From positions 1-22,630 of the forward strand of contig DJDA01000025.1 in the NCBI GenBank assembly GCA_002430835.1: DNA of 22,630 bases, in the 5' to 3' direction. Source of the stretch: Brevundimonas sp. UBA5936 (lineage in GTDB: Bacteria; Pseudomonadota; Alphaproteobacteria; Caulobacterales; Caulobacteraceae). Shown piece by piece: positions 1 to 6,758 of the stretch (position 1 is its first letter; the number at the start of each line of letters is the position of its first letter). Both the position numbers and the translations under genes were made by a program. The notes under the pieces are model-generated. The model was given only the letters and a program-made list of their open reading frames with translations, did no database searches and had not been told where the DNA came from.

Positions 1-793
1 CGCCGATGCGCCCGCCCCCCCGCCCAGCGGCGCCGTCGGCGGCCTGCTGCGCGTCTCCAGCCCGCTGCTGACCGTCATGATCGATGTCGAGGCCCCGGCC
101 CGCAACGCCTGGTCGGCCGCCGCCTGCGGCCAGCCCGCCGCGCTGGAGGTCGTCTGCGGCCGCGACCGCCTGTTCACATCAGCCGGATGGACGCCGCGCG
201 CCCTGGACCGCCAGGCCCTGCGCCTGACGCCCGGCGCCTCTACCCTGACCCTGGGCGAACAGCCGCTGGGCGAGCCCCTGTCCGGCTGGAAGAGCGAGCT
301 TCTGGGCCCGCGCCTGGTCGGCCCCGCCCTGCACGTCACGCGCCAGCATCAGGACGGCGACGGCGCCGTCTGGCTGGAGGTCGAGCACGACGGCTGGATG
401 CCCGGCTATGGCCTGATGCACCAGCGCCGCCTCTACATCGACCAGCGGCTGGATGAACTGCGCGCCGAAGAGCGACTGCATCCGCCCGAAGGCCGACCCG
501 AGGCGACCCGCGCCATCGCCGCCCCCTACGCCCTGCGCTTCCAGCTCGAGCCCGGCGTCCAGGCCTCCCTGGCCCGCGACCGCCGCTCCATCCTGCTACG
601 CGGCCCGTCCGGGCGCGGCTGGTGGTTCCGCAGCGACGGCCCCGACGTGGCCATCGAGCCCGCCGTCCACATCGACGAGGGCCTGACCCGCCGCAGCCTC
701 CAGATCGTCGTGCGCGGCTCGGCCCGCACTGACGCCGAGACCAAGGTCCGCTGGAAGCTGAGCCCGGCGGGCGCGAGCGGCGACCCCCACTGA
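1..793 (+). CDS. Heparinase II/III family protein, C-terminal part (5' truncated)
   Basis: The frame is open from base 2 to the TGA at 791-793, so the gene enters from the left and only about 263 C-terminal residues are visible. They look like the beta-sandwich C-terminal domain of heparinase II/III-like proteins: a stretch reading WLEVEHDGWMPGYGLMHQRRLYI, followed by an arginine-rich strand and then RFQLEPGVQASLARD, WWFRSDG and RRSLQIVV. The family's order is similar (substrate-facing strand, RF-L-P-V--SL, RR--QIV). Family members are periplasmic or secreted polysaccharide lyases or related proteins. The alpha/alpha toroid carrying catalysis lies outside the window, so activity cannot be judged. 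The ATG at 77 is internal, since coding similarity continues upstream. The stop overlaps the next start (TGATG). A heparinase-like gene just upstream of purH is an arrangement I recall from Caulobacterales; that is memory, not a search. Confidence 0.8.
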   Translation, partial: ADAPAPPPSGAVGGLLRVSSPLLTVMIDVEAPARNAWSAAACGQPAALEVVCGRDRLFTSAGWTPRALDRQALRLTPGASTLTLGEQPLGEPLSGWKSELLGPRLVGPALHVTRQHQDGDGAVWLEVEHDGWMPGYGLMHQRRLYIDQRLDELRAEERLHPPEGRPEATRAIAAPYALRFQLEPGVQASLARDRRSILLRGPSGRGWWFRSDGPDVAIEPAVHIDEGLTRRSLQIVVRGSARTDAETKVRWKLSPAGASGDPH

Positions 794-1188
794 TGCTTCG
801 CATGATCTGTCAGCGTTGGATCTACCGGGTCGGCAATTCGACAGTCTGCGTGGACAACGCCTTCAGCTGGGCCGGATGGGCGCAGGAACGCCTCAGGGTC
901 AATGACGAGACGGTGCAAGACAGTCGCGGCATGTTTCGTACGCGCCAATCCTACGCGGAACCGTGGCTGACCACGATCGGCGAGGGTGAGCTGTCGGTGC
1001 GTATGTCCGCGCGCATTATGAGCATCCAGTGCGAGCTTCTGCTGAACGGCGAGCCGCTGGAGCCCGAGGCCTATATGGCGACCCGCTGGGCGGGCCCAAA
1101 GAACACCTGGCCTGTCGAAGAGAATTGGCGGCCTGCTCGGCGTGGGGACTTCATCGCCCTACCGAAGGCCGAGGCCGCCAAGGGCTGA
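793..1188 (+). CDS. Small hypothetical protein (131 aa), coupled to heparinase-like gene
   Basis: I do not recognise this protein. Its ATG at 793 overlaps the TGA of the upstream gene (TGATG), which points to translational coupling and one transcript. An internal ATG at 802 is an alternative start. The protein is rich in Trp (segments FSWAGWAQERL, RWAGP, TWPVEENW), with alternating polar and hydrophobic residues as in a beta-rich soluble fold. It has no signal peptide or membrane segment. Third codon positions look somewhat less GC-rich than in its neighbours, which could mean a younger or lineage-specific gene. The coupling, Trp richness and intact frame favour a real gene; function is unknown. 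Confidence 0.6.
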   Translation: MLRMICQRWIYRVGNSTVCVDNAFSWAGWAQERLRVNDETVQDSRGMFRTRQSYAEPWLTTIGEGELSVRMSARIMSIQCELLLNGEPLEPEAYMATRWAGPKNTWPVEENWRPARRGDFIALPKAEAAKG

Positions 1189-1213
1189 CGCCGCGCCCCG
1201 TTGGTGCTAGAGG
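1185..1213 (+). promoter_or_regulatory. Possible housekeeping-sigma promoter for purH
   Basis: CTGACGC (1185-1191), a 14-base spacer and GCTAGAGG (1206-1213) resemble the Caulobacter housekeeping consensus TTGACGS-N10-14-GCTANAWC, with one mismatch in the -35 and two in the -10. Transcription would start near 1219, about 35 bases before the chosen purH ATG. The -35 overlaps the end of the upstream small gene. Confidence 0.35.
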
Positions 1214-1254
1214 CCCCGCCATCTCCCCGCCCCAGCCGTAAACGGACGCCGCCC

Positions 1255-2859
1255 ATGCCCGCCGCTCCCGACTTTCCGCCCGCCCCGGACGCGATCAAAC
1301 CCGTCCGCGCCCTGATCTCCCTGTCGGACAAGGCGGGGCTGGAAGACGCCGCCCGCACCCTGGCCGGCCTGGGCGTCGAACTGGTTTCGACCGGCGGCAC
1401 CAAGGCGGCGATCGCGGGCTTCGGCCTACCGGTCAAGGACGTGGCCGATCTGACCGGCTTCCCGGAAATGATGGACGGCCGGGTCAAGACCTTGCACCCC
1501 GTCGTGCACGGCGGCCTGCTGGGCGTGCGCAACGCCCCGGCCCACGCCGCCGCCATGAGCGAGCACGAGATCGGCGCCATCGATATCGTCTGGATCGACC
1601 TCTATCCGTTCGAGAAGACGGTCGAGGACGGCGGCGGTTTTGAAGCGGCCATCGAGAACATCGACATCGGCGGTCCGGCCATGATCCGCTCGGGCTCGAA
1701 GAACCACGGCCACGTCGCCGTCGCCGTGGACGCCGAGAGCATCAGCCTGATCGTGGAGGCCCTGAAGGCCGACGGCTCGACTTCGCTGGCCCTGCGCAAG
1801 CAGTTGGCCGCCCGCGCCTTCGCCCGCACCGCCGCCTATGACGCCGCCGTCTCATCGTGGTTCGCCGGTCAACTGGAAGACGCCGCCCCGGCGCGCAAGT
1901 CGATCGCCGGTTCGCTGGCCCAGACCCTGCGTTACGGCGAGAACCCGCATCAGACCGGCGCCTTCTACCGCACCGGCGAGAAGCGTCCGGGCGTGGCCTA
2001 CGCCACCCAGATCCAGGGCAAGGAGCTGGGCTACAACAACATCGCCGACGCCGACGCCGCCTATGAGCTGGTGGCCGAGTTCGAGGCTCCGGCCTGCGTC
2101 ATCGTCAAACACGCCAACCCCTGCGGCGTGGCGGTCGGCAAGGATCTGTCAGAGGCCTACGCCCGCGCGCTGGAATGCGACGCCGTCTCGGCCTTCGGCG
2201 GCGTCATCGCCGTCAACCGCCCGCTGAACGGCGATGACGCGCGCGCCATCACCGACATCTTCACCGAGGTCGTCATCGCGCCCGGCGCCGACGACGAAGC
2301 CAAGGCCGTCTTCGCCGCCAAGAAGAACCTGCGGCTGCTGATCACTGACGGCCTGCCCGACCCGCACGGCGCGGGCGAGGTGTTCCGCTCGGTGGCCGGC
2401 GGCTTCCTGGTGCAGTCGCGCGACCGCTCGCTGATCAAGCCGTCCGACCTGAAGATCGTCACGCGCCGCCAGCCGACGCCGACCGAGATCCAGGACATGC
2501 TGTTCGCCTTCACCGTGGCCAAGCACGTCAAGTCCAACGCCATCGTCTACGCCAAGGACGGCCAGACGGCGGGGATCGGCGCCGGCCAGATGAACCGTCG
2601 CGACAGCGCCCGCATCGCCGCCATCCGCGCCAAGGAAGCCGGCGAGGCCAAGGGCCTGGCCCACTCGCTGGCCGAGGGTTCGGCCTGCGCGTCCGAAGCC
2701 TTCTTCCCCTTCGCCGACGGCCTGCTGGAAGCCGTCGCCGCCGGGGCCACGGCGGTGATCCAGCCGGGCGGCTCGATCCGCGACGAGGAGGTCATCGCCG
2801 CCGCCGACGAACGCGGCATCGCCATGGCGTTTACGGGCGTGCGCGTGTTCCGGCACTAG
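1255..2859 (+). CDS. purH: Bifunctional AICAR formyltransferase / IMP cyclohydrolase
   Basis: This cytosolic enzyme catalyses the last two steps of de novo purine synthesis: AICAR plus 10-formyl-THF to FAICAR, then closure to IMP. The N-terminal MGS-like cyclohydrolase domain spans about residues 17-165, with STGGTK at 45-50 and GRVKTLHP at 75-82. The transformylase domain follows, with the catalytic Lys-His pair at K285-H286 in VKHANPCGVA. The end reads IQPGGSIRDEEV and AFTGVRVFRH, the standard PurH C-terminus. I chose ATG 1255 (534 aa, near the usual 520-530). A TTG at 1201 in the same frame would add 18 residues unlike the family and would sit on the putative promoter. The ribosome binding site is weak. 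A hairpin-repeat pair and a strong terminator follow. It shows no oddities. Confidence 0.97.
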   Translation: MPAAPDFPPAPDAIKPVRALISLSDKAGLEDAARTLAGLGVELVSTGGTKAAIAGFGLPVKDVADLTGFPEMMDGRVKTLHPVVHGGLLGVRNAPAHAAAMSEHEIGAIDIVWIDLYPFEKTVEDGGGFEAAIENIDIGGPAMIRSGSKNHGHVAVAVDAESISLIVEALKADGSTSLALRKQLAARAFARTAAYDAAVSSWFAGQLEDAAPARKSIAGSLAQTLRYGENPHQTGAFYRTGEKRPGVAYATQIQGKELGYNNIADADAAYELVAEFEAPACVIVKHANPCGVAVGKDLSEAYARALECDAVSAFGGVIAVNRPLNGDDARAITDIFTEVVIAPGADDEAKAVFAAKKNLRLLITDGLPDPHGAGEVFRSVAGGFLVQSRDRSLIKPSDLKIVTRRQPTPTEIQDMLFAFTVAKHVKSNAIVYAKDGQTAGIGAGQMNRRDSARIAAIRAKEAGEAKGLAHSLAEGSACASEAFFPFADGLLEAVAAGATAVIQPGGSIRDEEVIAAADERGIAMAFTGVRVFRH

Positions 2860-2870
2860 GCATGAAGAGC

Positions 2871-2906
2871 GCTAACGCAGGCGGCGCGGCCGCCTGCTGC
2901 TTGAGC
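2871..2906. repeat. 36-bp hairpin repeat, copy 1
   Basis: GCTAAC is followed by a perfect 9-bp stem (2877-2885 with 2889-2897, loop GCG), then TGCTTGAGC. The outer GCT and AGC can also pair, giving an internal loop. Flanks and loop are identical to copy 2, 48 bp downstream, while the stem sequence differs. Confidence 0.8.
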
Positions 2907-2918
2907 CGCTTTTTGGAC

Positions 2919-2954
2919 GCTAACGCGAGCCGCGCGGCGGCTCGCTGCTTGAGC
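2919..2954. repeat. 36-bp hairpin repeat, copy 2
   Basis: Same layout as copy 1: GCTAAC, a 9-bp stem (2925-2933 with 2937-2945, loop GCG), TGCTTGAGC. Compared with copy 1, three positions of the left arm differ and all three partners on the right arm differ to match, so pairing is preserved. A 12-base spacer (2907-2918) with a run of five T separates the copies. Confidence 0.8.
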
Positions 2955-2964
2955 GCAGAAAACA

Positions 2965-2999
2965 GGGCGCTGCCGGTCATCGGCAGCGCCCTTTTCTTT
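2965..2999. terminator. Rho-independent terminator, probably bidirectional
   Basis: An 11-bp perfect GC-rich stem (2965-2975 with 2981-2991, loop GTCAT) is followed by TTTTCTTT (2992-2999). Upstream, AAAA at 2959-2962 gives a short U-run in the other direction. It lies between the convergent ends of purH (+) and the siderophore-interacting protein gene (-), so it can end both transcripts. Confidence 0.9.
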
Positions 3000-3019
3000 A
3001 GCCAAGGGCCGGTCGGGCC

Positions 3020-3835
3020 TCAGTCCTCGATCACCTCGTGCGAGCCGGCGCGGCCCAGGCGCCAGTAGCCGGCGACCTTCATCCATTTCTGGTTGAACGG
3101 CCGGGCGGCCAGCAACGCCGCGCGCATCGAGCGGGCGACCGAGGATTCGCAGGCGACCCAGACATAGGCGTCGGCCGGGTCGATCCGTTTCGCCGCCGCC
3201 ACCGCCGCCGCCGTCAACGCCTCGGGTCGTCCGCGCGGGCCCCCGTTGCGATGCACCCAGACGATCTCGACGTTCGCCGGACTGGGCAGATCCAGCTCTC
3301 CGCCGGCGTCGTTCACCTCGATGCAGGCGATGGCGCGCGCGGTCGCGGGCAGCTCCTCCAGCCGCCGGGCGATGGCGGGGATGGCCGCCTCGTCGCCGAC
3401 CAGAAGATGTTCGGCGAAGCTGGTCGGGATCAGGAAGGAGCCGCGCGGCCCGCCCAGCCCCAGTTCGTCGCCCGGCCGCGCATCTTCGGCCCAGGCCGTC
3501 GCCGGGCCGCCGTGACCGACGGCGAAGTCGATGGTCAGCCGCCGGTTGGCGACGTCGAATGCGCGCGGCGTATAGTCCCGCGCCACCGGCTTGGGCTCGG
3601 CATAGACCGGCCCGTCCGGCCCCAGCGTCGGCAGCACCAGAGGCTCGCCGCGCGGCACAGGAAAGATCTTCACATGGTCGTCGAAGCCGGGGCTGAAGAA
3701 GCCGTCCAACTCGTCGCCGGTCAGGACGATCCGTTTCAGCACCGGCGTCAGCTGCTCCACCGCCTCAACGCGGGCGCGGCGGAACTTCAGCTCGTGCCGC
3801 ACGCGGCGCGGTTGTCTCAGCAGGGCGTCGGTCAT
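3020..3835 (-). CDS. Siderophore-interacting protein (ferric-siderophore reductase, YqjH/ViuB type)
   Basis: This flavin-dependent NAD(P)H:ferric-siderophore reductase releases iron from imported chelates in the cytoplasm. The FAD-binding barrel covers about residues 14-128, with the flavin motif RDYTPR at 86-91 and a DFAVGHGGPATAWA stretch at 103-116. The SIP C-terminal domain follows, with GDEAAIPAI at 147-155, WVACE at 226-230 and the closing GYWRLGRAGSHE at 256-267. At 271 aa it has the family's usual length. Its ATG overlaps the stop of the PadR gene by four bases (ATGA), so the two are co-transcribed and translationally coupled. The pairing mirrors E. coli YqjI/YqjH (NfeR/NfeF), where a PadR-type metal-sensing repressor controls the reductase. 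No siderophore receptor or synthesis gene lies nearby. Confidence 0.92.
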   Translation of the reverse strand: MTDALLRQPRRVRHELKFRRARVEAVEQLTPVLKRIVLTGDELDGFFSPGFDDHVKIFPVPRGEPLVLPTLGPDGPVYAEPKPVARDYTPRAFDVANRRLTIDFAVGHGGPATAWAEDARPGDELGLGGPRGSFLIPTSFAEHLLVGDEAAIPAIARRLEELPATARAIACIEVNDAGGELDLPSPANVEIVWVHRNGGPRGRPEALTAAAVAAAKRIDPADAYVWVACESSVARSMRAALLAARPFNQKWMKVAGYWRLGRAGSHEVIED

Positions 3836-4464
3836 GCCTGTCTCACCTTTTCAGCTGCGGCTTCGATCAGATCGGCGATGGCCTCGACCTGGGCCTCGCT
3901 CAGCGGCGGCTCCTGGGCTAGGCGCTCATGGGTCGCCGCGCGGAAGGCCTCGATGGCCTGGGCGATGCGAGCCGGACGGTCGGCGCGGCCGCGCAGGGCC
4001 TTCATCTTGCGCTCGGCGTGGGCCAGGGCCTCGGCGTTCTCGATCAGCAGGCGGCGCCCCTCGTCGGTGACGGCGTAGCGTTTCTTGCCGCCCTCGGCGA
4101 CGACGCTGACGGCGCCCATGTCCTCCAGCAGGGTCAGGCTGGGGTAGATGACGCCGGGGCTGGGCGTATAGGCGCCGCCCATGCGCGCCTCGATGGCCTT
4201 GATCAGCTCATAGCCGTGGGCGGGTTTGTCCGCGATCAGCGACAGCAGCACCCAGCGCAGTGCGCCGTGCTCGAACATGCGGCCGCCGCCGCGCCGGCCG
4301 TGGCCCTCGCCGCGCGTCCGGCCTTCGCCCAGGCGTCGCCCTTCCGGCCACATCGACCGCGCATGGCCGCCATGCCCGAAGGCGCTCCAGCCGCGCCCAA
4401 ATCCATGGCCCCGACCCTGGTCCAGGCCGTGGCCGCGCTTTCCGATCCCCTTGGATCCTCTCAT
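3832..4464 (-). CDS. PadR family regulator with Gly/His-rich N-terminal tail (YqjI/NfeR-like)
   Basis: A winged-helix PadR domain spans about residues 63-140 (FEHGALRWVLLSLIADKPAH, then HGYELIKAIE, YTPSPGVIYPSLTLLEDMG and EGGKKRYAVTDEG), followed by a helical C-terminal dimerisation region. The first 62 residues are a Gly/Arg/His-rich tail with His at 12, 20, 31, 34 and 55 and no Cys. In E. coli YqjI a longer His/Cys-rich tail binds nickel or iron and relieves repression of the adjacent ferric reductase gene. I infer the same role here from fold, tail and operon partner; the metal is unknown. I chose ATG 4462-4464 (210 aa), with GAGAG just upstream. A TTG at 4497 would start inside the operator. 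The gene is divergent from the dienelactone-hydrolase-type gene and shares the operator region with it. Confidence 0.88.
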   Translation of the reverse strand: MRGSKGIGKRGHGLDQGRGHGFGRGWSAFGHGGHARSMWPEGRRLGEGRTRGEGHGRRGGGRMFEHGALRWVLLSLIADKPAHGYELIKAIEARMGGAYTPSPGVIYPSLTLLEDMGAVSVVAEGGKKRYAVTDEGRRLLIENAEALAHAERKMKALRGRADRPARIAQAIEAFRAATHERLAQEPPLSEAQVEAIADLIEAAAEKVRQA

Positions 4465-4476
4465 TTCATCTCTCAC

Positions 4477-4518
4477 TTCGATATATCTAACTTGCAACAG
4501 ATATATCGATATATCGAA
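4477..4518. promoter_or_regulatory. Triple GATATATC operator, likely PadR/NfeR-type
   Basis: Three copies of the palindrome GATATATC lie at 4480-4487, 4500-4507 and 4508-4515. The outer pair forms an 11-bp inverted repeat, TTCGATATATC (4477-4487) with GATATATCGAA (4508-4518). The first two copies also form a 10-bp inverted repeat, CGATATATCT with AGATATATCG around a 10-base spacer (start-to-start 20 bp, about two helical turns). The AT-rich island stands out from its GC-rich surroundings. It sits 12 bases before the PadR ATG and 47 before the divergent ATG, so it could control both genes. I infer binding by the adjacent PadR protein. Confidence 0.7.
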
Positions 4519-4565
4519 AGCGCAAGACCCCTTTCTTCGGCGACAGGACGGATTAAGCTGCGCCG

Positions 4566-5315
4566 ATGGACACCGTCGCCGCCCGCTGGGCCCTGCTGGA
4601 ACCGCATGTGCATGTCGTCGGACCAGACGATGATCGCCCCCGTCCGGCGGTGCTTCTGTTCCATGGCTGCGGCGGCCTGCGCGCCCACCTGCCGCGCTAC
4701 GCCGAGGCGGCCAAGGCGGCGGGCTGGCGCGCCTTCATCGTCGATTCCTACGCCCCGCGCGGCTGGGGCCGGAGCTTCACCCTGGTCGCCGTCTGCACCG
4801 GCCTGGCCTTTCGCGGCTATGAGCGCGCGGGCGACGTGCTGGCCGCCATTCACGGGATTTCGCAGCGACCCGACGTGGACGCCGCGCAACTGGCGTTAGG
4901 CGGCTGGAGCCACGGCGGCTGGGCCGTCATGGAGATGATGAGCGAGACGCCCGAGCCGGGCCGCATGGGAGTCGCCGATCCGGCCAGCGTCGACCTGTCC
5001 GGCGTGAAGGCCGTCTGGCTGGCCTATTCCTACATCGGGCCGTGGGCCTTCAATCGGATGAAGCCCTGGCGCCATTGCCCGCGCGTCCTGGCGTTGACGG
5101 CCAAACGCGACCACCTGACCACCGTGCGCAACGCCGAACGGGTCAACGCCATGATCCGCGACTGCGGCTCGGAGGTCGAAAGCTGGGTCGCCGACGGCAC
5201 CCACGCCTTCGACGAGCCGACCAACAACGGCCCGATGCGTCATCACCCGGAGTTGACCGAAGAGGCGCTGCGCCGCTTCACCGCCTTCCTGAAGGACAGC
5301 GCGCCCCACGCCTGA
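4566..5315 (+). CDS. Dienelactone hydrolase family alpha/beta hydrolase
   Basis: A cytosolic alpha/beta hydrolase of 249 aa. The oxyanion strand reads VLLFHGCGG (29-37). The nucleophile elbow is GGWSHGG (112-118), with Ser115 where many dienelactone hydrolases have Cys. Asp182 (AKRDH) and His213 (GTHAFDE) complete the triad. There is no signal peptide. The substrate is unknown; esterase or lactonase activity is the family expectation, and nothing nearby belongs to chlorocatechol breakdown. The ATG at 4566 lacks a convincing ribosome binding site. The gene diverges from the PadR regulator over the GATATATC operator, so it may be part of the same metal-responsive unit, for example acting on a siderophore ester or lactone; that last point is speculation. 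Confidence 0.85.
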   Translation: MDTVAARWALLEPHVHVVGPDDDRPRPAVLLFHGCGGLRAHLPRYAEAAKAAGWRAFIVDSYAPRGWGRSFTLVAVCTGLAFRGYERAGDVLAAIHGISQRPDVDAAQLALGGWSHGGWAVMEMMSETPEPGRMGVADPASVDLSGVKAVWLAYSYIGPWAFNRMKPWRHCPRVLALTAKRDHLTTVRNAERVNAMIRDCGSEVESWVADGTHAFDEPTNNGPMRHHPELTEEALRRFTAFLKDSAPHA

Positions 5316-5336
5316 AAATAATCACGCGGCCGCGCC

Positions 5337-5372
5337 TTGACGCGCGCCCCATCACGTAACAATTGAAGTTAC
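5337..5372 (+). promoter_or_regulatory. Promoter and inverted-repeat operator of the Rrf2 gene
   Basis: TTGACGC (5337-5343) is a perfect -35 of the Caulobacter housekeeping type. The inverted repeat GTAAC-N7-GTTAC (5356-5360, 5368-5372) occupies the expected -10 region and ends directly against the ATG at 5373. Rrf2 proteins often repress their own genes through such short AT-containing palindromes. The predicted transcript start falls within a few bases of the ATG, so the mRNA may be leaderless. The -10 match itself is poor. Confidence 0.55.
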
Positions 5373-5861
5373 ATGAAAAGAGACTCCCGCCTCTCCAACA
5401 TCCTGCACGCCCTGCTGCACATGGCCGAGCATGAACAGCGCTACGGCCGACCGATGACCTCGGACATGCTGGCGACCTGCCTGTCGACCAATCCGGTCGT
5501 GGTCCGCCGAACCATGGCGGGCCTGCGCGAACAGGGGCTGGTCGTATCCGAGAAAGGCCACGGCGGCGGCTGGAGGCTGGCGCGCCCGCTGGAGGCCGTC
5601 ACCCTGGGCCAGGTTCACGCCGCCCTGGGCGAACCCGGCCTGCTGCCCGAGACGCCGCCGGTCGAGGCCGAGGGGTGCCTGATCGAGGCGGCCGTCAACG
5701 ACGCCCTGTCCGACACCTACGCCGCCGCGCGCGCCCTGCTGGCTGCGCGGCTGGACTCCATCACCCTGGCCGATCTGGCGGCGGACTTCTCGCGCCGGCT
5801 GGCCGCCCATCCCAAGAGAGACCTGCTCCATGCGCACCAGCGAAAATCCGATGCCCCATGA
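5373..5861 (+). CDS. Rrf2 family transcriptional regulator
   Basis: A winged helix-turn-helix protein of 162 aa. The domain runs over about residues 5-90: recognition region TSDMLATCLSTNPVVVRRTM (29-48), wing EKGHGGGWRLARP (60-72), then VTLGQVHAAL. Iron-sulphur members such as IscR and NsrR carry three clustered Cys. Here there are only two, C36 in the helix-turn-helix and C102 (EGCLIE), and they are far apart. A [2Fe-2S] sensor is therefore unlikely, and a YwnA-like or thiol-based mechanism is more plausible. It sits just upstream of and overlaps a thioredoxin-reductase-like gene, its probable target. The palindrome GTAAC-N7-GTTAC abutting its ATG suggests autoregulation. Confidence 0.88.
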   Translation: MKRDSRLSNILHALLHMAEHEQRYGRPMTSDMLATCLSTNPVVVRRTMAGLREQGLVVSEKGHGGGWRLARPLEAVTLGQVHAALGEPGLLPETPPVEAEGCLIEAAVNDALSDTYAAARALLAARLDSITLADLAADFSRRLAAHPKRDLLHAHQRKSDAP

Positions 5862-6753
5862 CGCCGTCGTCATCGGCGGCTCCTACGCCGGTCTGTCCGC
5901 CGCCCTGCAGTTGGTGCGGGCGCGCCGCCGCGTCCTGGTCATCGACGACGGCCGCCCCCGGAACCGCTTCGCCGCTCGCGCGCACGGGGTGCTGAGCAAC
6001 GACGGCCGTCCGGGGTCTGAGATCGCCGCCGCCGCCCGCGCCCAGGTCGCGGCCTATCCCACCGCCGCCTTCCGCATGGCCGAAGCGGTGGACGCGGCGC
6101 GCATCAACGGCGGCTTCTCGGTCGCCTTCGCCGACGGCAGCCGCACCATGGGCCGTCGCCTGATCCTGGCCCACGGGGTCGAGGACGTCCTGCCCGACCT
6201 GCCCGGCGTGAAGGAGCGTTGGGGCCGCACCGCCCTGCACTGCCCGTGGTGTCACGGCTATGAGGTCGGCGGCGGGCCGATCGGCGTCCTGGGGCGCGGC
6301 GACCATGCGGTCCAGTACGCCAGCGTCGTCGCCGAATGGGGCCAGGTCGTGCTGTTCATCGATCCGGCGCGCCTGAGCGAAGACGACGCGCGCATGCTGG
6401 CGCGGCGCGGCGTAACCATCGAGCCGACGCCCATCGAACGTCTGGAAGGCGAGGCGCCGACCCTGACCGGGGCGCGGCTGGTCGACGGCCGCTTCATCCC
6501 GCTGAAGGCCGTCTTCGTCGGCGCCCATGTGCGGCAGTCCGGCCGCTTCGCCGAGAGCCTGGGCTGCGAAATGACCGACACCCCCATGGGCCGCATCGTC
6601 AAGGTCGACGCCCAGCAGCAGACCAGCCAGCCGGGCGTCTTCGCCGCCGGCGACCTGGCGCGGCCTGCGGGCAACATCACCCTGGCGACGACGGACGGCA
6701 TGATCGCCGCCCACGCCGCCTTCCGCTCCCTGATCGAAGAGGAGACGGCCTGA
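5830..6753 (+). CDS. Thioredoxin-reductase-like FAD/NAD(P) oxidoreductase (CPWC)
   Basis: Two Rossmann domains: FAD-binding VVIGGSYAGLSAALQL (13-28), NAD(P)-binding IGVLGRGDHAVQYA (151-164), and a second FAD segment FAAGDLARPAGNITLATTDG (271-290). The redox-active pair C138-PW-C141 (HCPWCHGYE) corresponds to the CATC of E. coli thioredoxin reductase. At 307 aa it has the length of low-molecular-weight reductases. Its electron acceptor is unknown, as no thioredoxin or glutaredoxin gene is adjacent. I chose ATG 5830 because AAGAGAG lies at 5814-5820; ATG 5851 (MPHDAVVIGG) is a shorter alternative. Either overlaps the Rrf2 gene, so the two form an operon, and the regulator probably controls this enzyme. 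It converges on the OsmC gene with a five-base gap. Confidence 0.9.
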   Translation: MRTSENPMPHDAVVIGGSYAGLSAALQLVRARRRVLVIDDGRPRNRFAARAHGVLSNDGRPGSEIAAAARAQVAAYPTAAFRMAEAVDAARINGGFSVAFADGSRTMGRRLILAHGVEDVLPDLPGVKERWGRTALHCPWCHGYEVGGGPIGVLGRGDHAVQYASVVAEWGQVVLFIDPARLSEDDARMLARRGVTIEPTPIERLEGEAPTLTGARLVDGRFIPLKAVFVGAHVRQSGRFAESLGCEMTDTPMGRIVKVDAQQQTSQPGVFAAGDLARPAGNITLATTDGMIAAHAAFRSLIEEETA

Positions 6754-6758
6754 GGATT

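Noticed and set aside
885..982. Further GGAAC boxes, for example near 886 and 958
   Set aside because: No CGTT follows at 16-17 bases, and both lie inside a coding region.
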